Assembly (NCBI RefSeq): GCF_900163795.1
Contig: NZ_FWFD01000008.1
Location: 310,001-374,000, forward strand
Direction of reading: 5' to 3'
Source: Vagococcus fluvialis bH819
Lineage (GTDB): Bacteria > Bacillota > Bacilli > Lactobacillales > Vagococcaceae
DNA length: 64,000 bases
In this document: piece by piece, positions 48,492-60,294 of the stretch
Layout: the number at the start of each line of letters is the position of its first letter
Position numbering within the stretch: the first letter of the stretch is position 1
Made by a program: the position numbers and the translations under genes
The notes under the pieces: generated by a model
Told to the model about the DNA's origin: nothing
What the model saw: the letters and a program-made list of their open reading frames with translations, nothing else
The model's database searches: none

Positions 48492-49067
48492 TTATTTAAC
48501 CTTAATTTGTTTTGCCGCCAAATACACCGGTAATTTAAATTTTGTGCCAATTTTTTCTGCAATTGAAAAAGCAATTGTAAAATCAACTATGCTATGAATA
48601 AAGCCACCTACCCCTACAAACACAATTACACTCATAAAGAAGCCAGACGTATAAGTTTCTGTAGATAACTTACCATTCATAAAGAATACTGTGACAACCA
48701 AAGTCTCACAAATGGCATGGATTAAACCAATTATTACATTAAAAGCCACCATTTTTTTAGGTGAACTAATTATATTAGGTTTTTTTGATAAATACCAACC
48801 ACCAATAAACGCAAAAATAACATGTGACAATGCTCTAATTGCAATAATAAAAGGGGTTGTTAAAAAAAAGCCAAATGCCGTTCCTAAAGCAACTAACACT
48901 GCCACTGTAGGAGACACGAACATGGCTAAAAATACTGGTACATGACTTGCCAGTGTATATGAAGCTGGCCCTAACACAATTTTTATAGGCATAACCATGG
49001 GTATCATAATTCCTAATGCGATTAAAAGCGCCGCATACGTTAATGATTGAACTGAATTTTTTTTCAT
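48492..49067 (-). CDS. ECF-type S component or related vitamin transporter
   Basis: 191 residues with six hydrophobic segments. AALLIALGIMIPMVMPIKIVLGPASYTLASHVPVFLAMFVSPTVAVLVALGTAFGFFL has the ECF S-component look, closest by memory to niacin (NiaX) or related groups, but the vitamin is not certain. Starts with ATG 49067 after AAAGATGTTGGAG. A single gene; energising subunits are elsewhere. Confidence 0.65.
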   Translation of the reverse strand: MKKNSVQSLTYAALLIALGIMIPMVMPIKIVLGPASYTLASHVPVFLAMFVSPTVAVLVALGTAFGFFLTTPFIIAIRALSHVIFAFIGGWYLSKKPNIISSPKKMVAFNVIIGLIHAICETLVVTVFFMNGKLSTETYTSGFFMSVIVFVGVGGFIHSIVDFTIAFSIAEKIGTKFKLPVYLAAKQIKVK

Positions 49068-49143
49068 TTTTATCCATCTCCAACATCTTTTTTAACTATG
49101 ATAACGAGTGAACAGAGTTTTGTCAACGAACATTACTTAATAA

Positions 49144-50601
<1,458 letters not shown>

Positions 50602-50602
<1 letters not shown>

Positions 50603-51372
50603 TATTCACCAATCCTAAATAAACGATGGGCATTTTCTCTGGTCACGTTTGCTACCTCTTCAAAAGGAAGATTTCTTAATTCAGCAACTTTTTCAGCTAC
50701 ATAACGTGTATATCCTGGTTCGTTTCTCTTACCACGATATGGCATAGGCGCTAAATAAGGAGCATCTGTTTCTACTAATAACTTATCCAGTGGAACAACC
50801 GTCGCAGCCTCATGAACTTCAAAAGCCTTTTTAAACGTCACCACGCCACTAAAAGAAATATGCATGCCTAAATCCAAAAAGCGCTTTGCCCATTCGCCAT
50901 CCCCACTAAAACTGTGCATAATGCCACCGATATTATGGATTTTTTCTTCTTTTAATATTTTGTAGGTATCCTCAATGGCCTCTCTGGTGTGGATACTAAT
51001 CGGTAAATTCATTTCTTTGGCTATCGCAATTTGTCTTCTGAAAATTTTATCTTGAACCTCTTTAGGGTCCTCCATCCAGTGATAATCTAAGCCGATTTCG
51101 CCAAGAGCTACGACTTTCGGTGTTTCTAATTGGCTTTGTAAAGTCGTCTCAATTTCCTTTGTATAACTGCCAGCCTCTGTAGGATGCCAACCAATAATAC
51201 TATAAATATCTTTATGTGTTTCGCTTAATGCCAATGATTTTGTAATAGTTGGTGTATCAAAACCAACAACTGCCATCTCAGTCACGTCTAACTCACGCGC
51301 ACGCTCAATCACTTCCGGAATTTCTTTTTCAAAGGCCTCTACATTTAGATGAGTATGTGTATCAAATATCAT
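50602..51372 (-). CDS. TatD-family metal-dependent DNase
   Basis: 256 residues, TIM-barrel hydrolase. [10 protein letters not shown] (HxH), [31 protein letters not shown] and [12 protein letters not shown] are the metal-site blocks. It has 3'-5' exonuclease activity in other bacteria. It lies between metG and rnmV. Confidence 0.95.
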
Positions 51373-51407
51373 TTATCTCACTCCAATCCTTCTTATTTTA
51401 ACACAAA

Positions 51408-51452
51408 ATAAAACGACTGAAAGAACTAACGCTTTCTTTCAATCGTTTTTTA
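51408..51452 (-). terminator. metG terminator
   Basis: Arms AAACGACTGAAAGAA and TTTCTTTCAATCGTTTTT with mismatches and a T tail, between metG and tatD; some read-through is likely if the run is one operon. Confidence 0.7.
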
Positions 51453-53501
<2,049 letters not shown>

Positions 53502-53554
53502 TTACATATAGTCCTTAGTATTATAACACAATTTAAGACAATTTTTAAAAAAAT

Positions 53555-53588
53555 CAAAAAAGAAGCGAGCAACTCACTTCTTTTAAGG
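53555..53588 (-). terminator. terminator upstream of the metG promoter
   Basis: On minus, arms AAGAAGTGAG and CTCGCTTCTT with a TTG loop and a T6 tail. The metG -10 lies downstream, so it most likely ends the GNAT gene transcript rather than regulating metG. Confidence 0.6.
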
Positions 53589-53670
53589 ATTATAGCAATC
53601 AACGCTACTTATAATTACATTTTTTTGTCTAAAAAATAGTTTCCTATTTTTATTTTCAAAAAAATCACTA

Positions 53671-53774
53671 TTGTTTTATTTATATGAATCTATTATAATC
53701 ATAAACTATGGTGTTCATTCATCATATTTTAGGCTAAGGAGCTGTCTTCGGATAGCTTCTTTTGTTATTTTTTT
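53671..53774 (+). ncRNA. candidate small RNA with own promoter and terminator
   Basis: Promoter -35 TTGTTT (53671-53676), 17-base spacer, -10 TATAAT (53694-53699). About 30 bases after the expected start (near 53706) comes a hairpin AAGGAGCTGTC-TTCG-GATAGCTTCTT and the T-rich run TTTTGTTATTTTTTT. No open frame is in between. The RNA would be about 65-70 bases and antisense to the 3' end of the GNAT gene. Confidence 0.4.
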
Positions 53775-54034
53775 AGTAAATATTGATAAGTTTCATGAGT
53801 TTCAAAATATTTTGCTACATAAGAACAAGTTGGAATTATTGTGATATTTTCTATTTGTGCTTTTTTTATAACTTCTAAAACTAATTTTTCTGCCAACCCT
53901 TTTCCTCTTTGACTTGAATCTACAAAAGTATGATTGACATCTATCGAACCATCTCCCAATATTTCCCAGGTAATTTCTGCTATCATTTTTCCTTCTTCGG
54001 TTAAATAAAAGCGATTTTTTTCTTCTTGAAACAT
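53765..54034 (-). CDS. small GNAT-type N-acetyltransferase (YjdJ-like)
   Basis: 89 residues from ATG 54034, with AGGAGTGG upstream (a GTG at 54043 is less likely). FYLTEEGKMIAEITWE, INHTFVDSSQRGKGLAEKLV and IPTCSYVAKYFETH match the short single-domain YjdJ/GNAT group, with acetyl-CoA loop QRGKGLA. Substrate unknown. It faces away from mntH. Confidence 0.88.
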   Translation of the reverse strand: MFQEEKNRFYLTEEGKMIAEITWEILGDGSIDVNHTFVDSSQRGKGLAEKLVLEVIKKAQIENITIIPTCSYVAKYFETHETYQYLLKK

Positions 54035-54128
54035 GATTACCACTCCTTTAACTTTCTTTTTATTTTACTATATACAATTCCATCAAACAAAACAATTCCC
54101 TTGCTTTTTTATGTATTTAAAAATATAA

Positions 54129-54144
54129 TTTAGGTACACCTAAA
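54129..54144 (+). promoter_or_regulatory. DtxR/MntR-type operator before mntH
   Basis: The near-perfect palindrome TTTAGGTACACCTAAA lies 17 bases before the mntH ATG, overlapping the probable start region. TTAGG-N-CCTAA halves are typical of manganese/iron DtxR-family repressors, so mntH is likely repressed by Mn. Confidence 0.65.
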
Positions 54145-54160
54145 AAGGAAGTGTCTTTAT

Positions 54161-55507
54161 ATGAACAAACATCAAAACCTACTAACTGATAAACTTAATG
54201 GTCTAAGTTTACCTGAAATAAATAATACTGTTTCCGTTCCAAAAAATGCAAGTTTTTTAAGAAAGCTATTAGCATACTCTGGCCCAGGCGCTTTAGTTGC
54301 TGTAGGTTACATGGACCCTGGAAACTGGGTAACATCTATTGCTGGTGGTGCCCAGTTTGGCTATCTATTACTATCAGTTATTTTAATCTCTAACTTGATT
54401 GCTATGATGCTCCAGTATATGTCCGCCAAACTAGGGATTGTTACTGGGATGGACTTAGCACAAGCAACCCGTGTTCACACTAATAAAAAAATGGGGATTT
54501 TTCTTTGGATTATGAATGAATTAGCCATCATGGCCACAGATATCGCAGAAGTTATTGGGAGTGCTGTAGCATTGAATCTTTTATTTGGTTTTCCACTTTT
54601 ATTAGGGGTTTTTATTACCGTCTTAGATGTTTTTTTACTGCTTATGCTAGCCAAACTTGGTTTTAGAAAAATAGAAGCCATTGTGATGACTTTAATTGCG
54701 ACTATTTTTGTTATTTTTATGTATGAAGTTATTCTAGGTCAGCCTAACATGAGTGATCTATTCTTAGGATTCATCCCTAGAAAAGAAGTCCTTACCAACA
54801 ATGGTGCACTACTTCTTGCTTTAGGGATTGTTGGCGCGACAGTTATGCCTCATAATCTTTATCTACATTCTTCTATTGTTCAGTCCAGACAATATGATCG
54901 AAAAGATAAATCTGCCTTAAAAGAAGCACTTCGTTTTGCCAAATGGGATTCTAATATCCAGTTATTTTTTGCCTTTATTGTGAACTGTCTCCTTTTAACT
55001 TTAGGAGCGACACTCTTTTTTGGCCATGGGGATTCACTAACAACACTTGGTTCTTTATTTCACGCTTTATCTGATTCAAAAGTTGTCGGAGCCATTGCCT
55101 CACCTGTACTCAGCGTTCTTTTTGCCGTAGCTCTCTTAGCTTCTGGACAAAATTCGACCATTACTGGGACTTTATCTGGACAAATTATTATGGAAGGTTT
55201 TATCAAATTAAGAATACCCACTTGGGCTAGAAGATTAATCACTCGTTTGTTAGCTGTTATTCCCGTTGTCATTGCGATTATTATCTTTGGTGATTCTGAG
55301 GAAGTTGTGGAAAAACTGCTAATTTATTCTCAAGTTTTCCTAAGTGCTGCTTTACCAATTTCAATTATTCCTTTAACCATTTTTACCAGTCAAAAAAAAT
55401 TAATGGGCGATTTTACTAATCATTTGTGGGTGACTGTCTCCGCTTGGGTTATCACTGTAACCTTAACAATCCTTAATATATACCTTATTATTTCTATTTT
55501 TGTTTAA
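54161..55507 (+). CDS. mntH: Nramp-family manganese transporter MntH
   Basis: 448 residues, about 11 membrane helices. The metal-binding helix-1 motif is GYMDPGNW and the helix-6 motif [11 protein letters not shown] contains the MPH metal site. [20 protein letters not shown] is also conserved. It imports Mn(II) with protons. Single gene with AAGGAAG ribosome site and the operator described upstream. Confidence 0.96.
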   Translation: MNKHQNLLTDKLNGLSLPEINNTVSVPKNASFLRKLLAYSGPGALVAVGYMDPGNWVTSIAGGAQFGYLLLSVILISNLIAMMLQYMSAKLGIVTGMDLAQATRVHTNKKMGIFLWIMNELAIMATDIAEVIGSAVALNLLFGFPLLLGVFITVLDVFLLLMLAKLGFRKIEAIVMTLIATIFVIFMYEVILGQPNMSDLFLGFIPRKEVLTNNGALLLALGIVGATVMPHNLYLHSSIVQSRQYDRKDKSALKEALRFAKWDSNIQLFFAFIVNCLLLTLGATLFFGHGDSLTTLGSLFHALSDSKVVGAIASPVLSVLFAVALLASGQNSTITGTLSGQIIMEGFIKLRIPTWARRLITRLLAVIPVVIAIIIFGDSEEVVEKLLIYSQVFLSAALPISIIPLTIFTSQKKLMGDFTNHLWVTVSAWVITVTLTILNIYLIISIFV

Positions 55508-55523
55508 AATATACCGATTTATG

Positions 55524-55552
55524 TTGGTACTTTGTCTGACATCGTTTATAAT
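55524..55552 (+). promoter_or_regulatory. promoter of the 178-residue unknown gene
   Basis: -35 TTGGTA (55524-55529), 17-base spacer, -10 TATAAT (55547-55552), 37 bases before the ATG at 55589. Confidence 0.65.
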
Positions 55553-55588
55553 AAAGGTATAAAAATACTATTATTGGAGGTCTACAAA

Positions 55589-56125
55589 ATGTTTCAACAA
55601 CAAAAAGTTTACAAAAGTATGGAAAATCGTAACTTTACCCCTGAAAGTTTGTTAGCCGAATTAGAAGATTTAAAACAATTTAAATTTGAAAATATTTCTT
55701 ACACTGGTATTAGTTTAAACATCGAAATGTTGATTACTCAATATTTACGTGACGCTAAATTCGCTCTTATTGAGGTTCAAGGTGGATTGGCCAAAAAGAA
55801 TTTTTCTACATGGTCTGCTGATTTGACTTTAGCGATTAATATCTTTAACCACTTTGCTGATTTTACTAAAGAACATTTTAATTATTATCTAGAAGAAGCT
55901 AAAAAATACCAAGCTGAAACTGGGCACAGTAACACGTCTCAAGAATACAAAGCTTATTTTGAACAAGGCAATTCTATGTACTTCCATGATGTCTTACATA
56001 GCGTTTTTGATCTTTCAAGAAAACTTGATCTAAGTATTGATGACTTTAAAGAAGCTTTAGCCTCTGATGGGTTAGATGCTGCTGATTATCAATTACCTGA
56101 GAAAAAAGTTTTTGAAGGTAAATAA
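55589..56125 (+). CDS. conserved-looking hypothetical protein
   Basis: 178 residues from ATG 55589, after TTGGAGG. Soluble and mainly helical, acidic and aromatic-rich (YTGISLNIEMLITQYLRDAKFALIEVQGGLAKKN, LAINIFNHFADFTKEHFNYYLEEAKKY). No signal peptide, membrane segment or catalytic motif recognised. The strong promoter, good ribosome site and strong terminator suggest a well-expressed single gene. Function unknown; no relation to mntH is evident. Confidence 0.8.
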   Translation: MFQQQKVYKSMENRNFTPESLLAELEDLKQFKFENISYTGISLNIEMLITQYLRDAKFALIEVQGGLAKKNFSTWSADLTLAINIFNHFADFTKEHFNYYLEEAKKYQAETGHSNTSQEYKAYFEQGNSMYFHDVLHSVFDLSRKLDLSIDDFKEALASDGLDAADYQLPEKKVFEGK

Positions 56126-56127
56126 TT

Positions 56128-56190
56128 TAAAAAAGTCATCATTCAAGAAAAAGTAACACACTCTTTTCTTGAATGATGTTTTTTTATGAA
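56128..56190 (+). terminator. terminator of the unknown gene
   Basis: 15-base perfect arms CATCATTCAAGAAAA and TTTTCTTGAATGATG around a 12-base loop, followed by T7. Confidence 0.9.
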
Positions 56191-56279
56191 AATTGACTTT
56201 TTTTGCCAAAGTTTATCCAGTATTCTCACTTAGATTTAGTTAAGATTAATTCAGAAGAAAGAAAGGTAGAAATATAGCA

Positions 56280-57128
56280 ATGAATGAAATCGCAGCTGTC
56301 CTTGAGTATATCGAGAATCATTTAACAACAGAGATCGTCATGAAAGACATTGAGCAGTTAGCACAAATGTCAGAGTACAATTTTCAAAAAGTTTTTTCGA
56401 TTCTAGCAGGAATTCCTTTAGGGGAATACATTAGAAAAAGAAAACTATCTTGTTCTCTTTATGACTTGAAGGAAACAGATATGAAGATTATTGATATTGC
56501 CTTTAAATATGGTTATCAATCCTCTGAGAGTTACAGTCGAGCTTTTCAGCAATATTTCCAAACTTCTCCTTCTAGCGCTCGAAAGAATTGGAATGATTTA
56601 AAAATATTCCCTAAATTATCGATTCGCGTACAAATCAAAGGAGGAACTGAAATGAATTATTACATGACAAGAAAACCCGCTTTTTTAGTAACAGGAATTA
56701 AAGAAAATTACCAAACAGTATCAGAAGGACAGGAAAAAATCCCACAATTTTGGGATACCTTTAATGAGACTAAACTCTTTGATCAAGTTATTAATGAGAA
56801 AGATCCCACAACACCTAACACTGTTCTAGGTATCTGCTTACCTGGTGAAGGTGAAGCTTATAACTATTTAATTGGTGTTAGAAGTCGTGAAGAAACAACT
56901 CTTCCTAGTTTAGAAACAATTACTATTCCAGAAACGGATTGGGTCGTTTTTAAAGCTGTCGGAAAAGTGCCAGAAGCCATCAGAAAGACGTATCAAGAAA
57001 TTTATGAATCTTTCTTCCCAAGCACATCATACACTCAAAGAAATTTACCAGACTTTGAATCGTACCCGCTCGACCTTGATCCAATGTCAGACAACCACGT
57101 AACAGAAATATGGATTCCCGTTAAGTAA
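56280..57128 (+). CDS. AraC-family regulator with GyrI-like effector domain
   Basis: 282 residues. The N-terminal AraC DNA-binding domain (about 1-105) has two helix-turn-helix units, with IPLGEYIRKRKLSCSLYDL and IIDIAFKYGYQSSESYSRAFQQYFQTSPS. The C-terminal part (about 120-282; RVQIKGGTEMNYYMTRKPAFLVTGI and VTEIWIPVK) is a GyrI/BltR-type small-molecule binding domain. This layout resembles Rob/SoxS-like drug-sensing activators. Target genes cannot be told; no efflux gene is adjacent. Confidence 0.92.
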   Translation: MNEIAAVLEYIENHLTTEIVMKDIEQLAQMSEYNFQKVFSILAGIPLGEYIRKRKLSCSLYDLKETDMKIIDIAFKYGYQSSESYSRAFQQYFQTSPSSARKNWNDLKIFPKLSIRVQIKGGTEMNYYMTRKPAFLVTGIKENYQTVSEGQEKIPQFWDTFNETKLFDQVINEKDPTTPNTVLGICLPGEGEAYNYLIGVRSREETTLPSLETITIPETDWVVFKAVGKVPEAIRKTYQEIYESFFPSTSYTQRNLPDFESYPLDLDPMSDNHVTEIWIPVK

Positions 57129-57312
57129 GAGTGATAAAAAAGGCGCTTAGCTCCAAGCAATTGGAAGAAATTAAAAATAATTCACGGGCTTCGAATTAAT
57201 TTTAATTTTTGAAATTGCCGCAGGAGCTGCCTTTTGAATCCAGACTAAGTAAGAGTGAATCAAAAATTGCTTTGCTCCAAATAACTGGATCAAAGCAATT
57301 TTTCTTATTCTA
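57122..57312. repeat. duplicated 3' end with two terminator hairpins
   Basis: TAAGTAAGAGTGA occurs exactly at 57122-57134 (ending the AraC gene) and 57246-57258, with similar bases before it (coding Ile-Pro-Val-Lys-stop versus Ile-Gln-Thr-Lys-stop). Each copy is followed by a hairpin: AAAAGGCGCTTAGCTCC with GGAGCTGCCTTTT, and AAAATTGCTTTG with CAAAGCAATTTT. It looks like the tail of a lost second gene copy. Confidence 0.6.
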
Positions 57313-57318
57313 TTTAAA

Positions 57319-57969
57319 CTATTTTTCCCAATCAGAGATAAAATCTTCTACAAACAACTCCATTAACTGTTGTCGCTTCTCAGCTATTTTTTTTGCTGTT
57401 GTCGTGTGCATCATATCTTTTAATAAAAATAATTTTTCATAAAAATGATTAATCACTGTTTGATTAATTCGATAATCCTCCTTAGTCATATTTTTACGAG
57501 GGGGAATCTTTGAATCGTACATGGCGTGCCCTTTTTTTCCTCCATAATAAAAAGTACGACCAATACCAATTGCACCAATTGCGTCAAGTCGATCTGCATC
57601 TTGTACAATTTGAGCCTCTAAAGATAACCTGTCATCCTCATGTTCTAATTGATGACTAAAAGAAACATGGTCAATAACTTCAAAAATATGCTGACTATCT
57701 TTTTCAGTGATTTCTATAGTTGAAAGGAAATCAGCCAATAATTTTCTAGAAAAAGGCACATCTGACACTAATTTATCATCCATTACATCATGTAAATATG
57801 CCCCTGAAAGAACAATAAATAAATTGCCGCCTTCAACCTTTTGAATTTTTTCAGCTGCTCTTACTACACGGTAAATATGATCCATATTGTGCCCTGTTTT
57901 ATCATTTAATAGAACTTTTTCAGCGTACGACTTGATTTGTTCTAGTTGTTTGAATTCTTCTTGGTTCAT
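57319..57969 (-). CDS. HD-domain phosphohydrolase (YpgQ-type)
   Basis: 216 residues from ATG 57969, after AGGAGTG (GTG at 57975 less likely). His in GHNMDHIYRVVRAAEKI, His-Asp in GAYLHDVMDD, Asp in QDADRLDAIGAIGIGRTF form the HD metal site. The family includes nucleotide pyrophosphohydrolases acting on (d)NTPs. Single gene, converging on the AraC unit. Confidence 0.92.
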   Translation of the reverse strand: MNQEEFKQLEQIKSYAEKVLLNDKTGHNMDHIYRVVRAAEKIQKVEGGNLFIVLSGAYLHDVMDDKLVSDVPFSRKLLADFLSTIEITEKDSQHIFEVIDHVSFSHQLEHEDDRLSLEAQIVQDADRLDAIGAIGIGRTFYYGGKKGHAMYDSKIPPRKNMTKEDYRINQTVINHFYEKLFLLKDMMHTTTAKKIAEKRQQLMELFVEDFISDWEK

Positions 57970-58073
57970 ACCCACACTCCTATCTTTTTTATTAGTTTAC
58001 CAATAAAGAGTGTTCTTGGCGATTGTGTTGCTCCCTTTATTTTTGTTACAATATAAAGAAAAGGAGGATTCTT

Positions 58074-59498
58074 ATGGCTATTCATATTATGTGGTTTCGA
58101 AGAGATTTAAGACTAGAAGATAATACAGCGTTTAGCGAAGCTCTCACATCATTAACTCCAGAAGATAAACTTCTATGTATCTTTCATATTAATGACCAAC
58201 AATTACGAATTGGAACTAACAGCCACGATTATTTTTTTTCCACTTTAGATCACTTTATTTCAGATTCAAGTGAGCAGCATTTAACCATTCATCTATTAAC
58301 TGGAAATATTATCGACGCCTTCGATGCATTATTAACAATTTACTCAGATACAACACACATTTTTTTCAACATAGATAATCGAGGCTTTGGCAGAAAAAGA
58401 GACCTAGCCGTGACTGCTTTTCTAGAATCAAAAAATATTCAGGTTAATTCATACGAAGAAAATCATCTCCATCAAGCGACAGAAATTCAAAAGCCAGATG
58501 GAACACATTATAAAATGTTTACTCCATACTACAAAAAATGGCGGCAATTATCTAAGGGACATTATCAAAAAAATAATCTTACTCCTTACTTAGACAAAGT
58601 TATTCATCAGCCACAATACTTTGAAATGGGAACACAAACTTTAAACAACTTACTAAATAATCGTCAAACTGACTTTTCAAGTAAGGTCGGTGAGACACAG
58701 GCCAACACGCAATTAAATACATTCATTATGACCCACTTAGAACATTACGACATAAATAGAGACTACCCTTTTTTAGATAGCACAAGCCGTCTGTCTCCTT
58801 ACCTTTCAACTGGCGCTATCTCTATTAGAAAAGTTTATCAAGCCTGTCAATCCTTGCCTGATAGTGATGGAAAAGAGATCTTTATAAAAGAACTGGCTTG
58901 GCGAGATTTTTATCATATGATCTATTTTTATTACCCGAATCAATATCAAGAAGAATTAAAAGGGAAATACCAACAGTTACCTTGGCAACAAGAAAGTCTC
59001 ATTTTTGAAAAATGGAAGATAGGTCAAACTGGCTATCCCATAATTGATGCAGCTATGAGACAATTAAACGAAACTGGTTGGATGCATAATCGGCTTAGAA
59101 TGCTAGTCGCTTCTTTTTTAACAAAGGATTTACTCATTGATTGGCGCTTAGGAGAAAGATATTTTTCTGAACAACTGATTGATTATGACTCAGCAAGTAA
59201 CATTGGTGGTTGGCAATGGGCCGCTTCAACTGGAACAGATGCCGTTCCTTATTTCCGAATTTTTAATCCCATTACACAGGGGATAAAGTTCGATAAAGAA
59301 GCTGAATTTATTAAAAAATTTGTACCCGAACTTACTAATTTACCTGTAAAATATTGTCATGAACCCTGGCTACTATCTGAAACGCTTCAACATAATTTGG
59401 CTTTTAAAGTAGGTGTCACCTACCCATCTCCTGTAGTGGATCATAAAATGGCGAGAGATAGAGCTTTGGAGTGGTTTAAAGAAAGTTTAGAGAGATAG
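58074..59498 (+). CDS. phrB: class I CPD photolyase
   Basis: 474 residues from ATG 58074, with AAGGAGG before it; an upstream in-frame start at 58023 has no ribosome site. N-terminal antenna domain begins MAIHIMWFRRDLRLEDN; the FAD domain carries RLSPYLSTGAIS, WRDFYHM, GWMHNRLRM and DYDSASNIGGWQWAASTGTDA. It splits UV pyrimidine dimers using light. Single gene. Confidence 0.95.
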   Translation: MAIHIMWFRRDLRLEDNTAFSEALTSLTPEDKLLCIFHINDQQLRIGTNSHDYFFSTLDHFISDSSEQHLTIHLLTGNIIDAFDALLTIYSDTTHIFFNIDNRGFGRKRDLAVTAFLESKNIQVNSYEENHLHQATEIQKPDGTHYKMFTPYYKKWRQLSKGHYQKNNLTPYLDKVIHQPQYFEMGTQTLNNLLNNRQTDFSSKVGETQANTQLNTFIMTHLEHYDINRDYPFLDSTSRLSPYLSTGAISIRKVYQACQSLPDSDGKEIFIKELAWRDFYHMIYFYYPNQYQEELKGKYQQLPWQQESLIFEKWKIGQTGYPIIDAAMRQLNETGWMHNRLRMLVASFLTKDLLIDWRLGERYFSEQLIDYDSASNIGGWQWAASTGTDAVPYFRIFNPITQGIKFDKEAEFIKKFVPELTNLPVKYCHEPWLLSETLQHNLAFKVGVTYPSPVVDHKMARDRALEWFKESLER

Positions 59499-59548
59499 GC
59501 TTTCTAACTACTTTTTAAGAAATATCAGAGGAGCTTGTAATGATTACT
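59499..59548 (+). other. orphan ribosome site and start codon after phrB
   Basis: AGAGGAGCTTGTAATGATTACTAG contains a good Shine-Dalgarno and ATG, but the frame stops after five codons (Met-Ile-Thr-Arg-Asn). It may be the start of a deleted gene. Confidence 0.35.
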
Positions 59549-59549
59549 A

Positions 59550-59593
59550 GAAATTGAAGATATTTTCTTTTTTATTTAAATATCTTCAATTTC
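59550..59593. terminator. bidirectional terminator
   Basis: 16-base perfect arms GAAATTGAAGATATTT and AAATATCTTCAATTTC with a 12-base T-rich loop. The right arm also encodes the last residues of the 58-residue minus-strand gene. Confidence 0.8.
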
Positions 59594-59752
59594 AAGAATA
59601 AATTTTTTAATATGACTATTAACTTTCGTAACGATTAAGTACTTTTCTAAACTGTTCTTATCTTCTTTATTTGCATAATCATAACAACACAAATAATAAG
59701 CATTCATTACTGATAAAACTTCCTTTTGCGTGAAAATTTGATTGTCATACAT
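59576..59752 (-). CDS. small hypothetical protein or truncated gene remnant
   Basis: 58 residues, MYDNQIFTQKEVLSVMNAYY and then LCCYDYANKEDKNSLEKYL to EIEDI, helical, not recognised. In the same frame just upstream the sequence reads MSKRSD-stop-ARKLLA before the ATG, so one TAA separates it from a short open stretch; this may be a longer gene broken by a stop. No good ribosome site is visible. Third of three AT-rich minus-strand genes. Confidence 0.45.
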   Translation of the reverse strand: MYDNQIFTQKEVLSVMNAYYLCCYDYANKEDKNSLEKYLIVTKVNSHIKKFILEIEDI

Positions 59753-59851
59753 CGCTAATAATTTCCTAGCTTAATCCGACCGCTTAGACATAGGAATTAA
59801 TCGTTTAGAAATACTACATAATTTTTATTTACTTTTAAATTTACTTGGAAC

Positions 59852-60277
59852 TTATTTTTTAATATTTGCTTTTATTGAATTAAATAATGGGGCATAACTG
59901 AATAAACTTTCTTGAATTTTCATATCTAGTTTATACTCGTTTAAATTTTTAATTAAGTTTAAATAAATCATTTCCTCTCGAATTAATTTATCTGGATTTC
60001 TCACGTAACTTTCTTTATAAATTTTTAATATGAGAAGTTTATTTTTTCGATTTAGATATCTTAATCCATATTTTCTTTCTAATTGATCACAGTACTCTTT
60101 ATGCTTTTTTACACCTGCAAACCGTTTTCCAAAGGATATTAATTCATTATAAAATTCTTCCTCTAAGTTAATATCTTTTGCTCTAATATTTCGATACATT
60201 CCCCAGTTATCTTTTTTTTGATAATAATCTTCTCGACTAATTTCTCTAGATCCTACATAAATTATGCTACCACCCAT
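59852..60277 (-). CDS. hypothetical protein
   Basis: 141 residues, no signal peptide or membrane helix, basic and helical after a short opening (MGGSIIYVGSREISREDYY). Pattern such as FGKRFAGVKKHKEYCDQLERKYGLRYLNRKNK is Lys/Tyr-rich. Not recognised. Ribosome site AAAAGGAG is present. It lies 17 bases after the membrane protein gene and is surely cotranscribed with it. Confidence 0.65.
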   Translation of the reverse strand: MGGSIIYVGSREISREDYYQKKDNWGMYRNIRAKDINLEEEFYNELISFGKRFAGVKKHKEYCDQLERKYGLRYLNRKNKLLILKIYKESYVRNPDKLIREEMIYLNLIKNLNEYKLDMKIQESLFSYAPLFNSIKANIKK

Positions 60278-60294
60278 AATTTTCTCCTTTTTAT

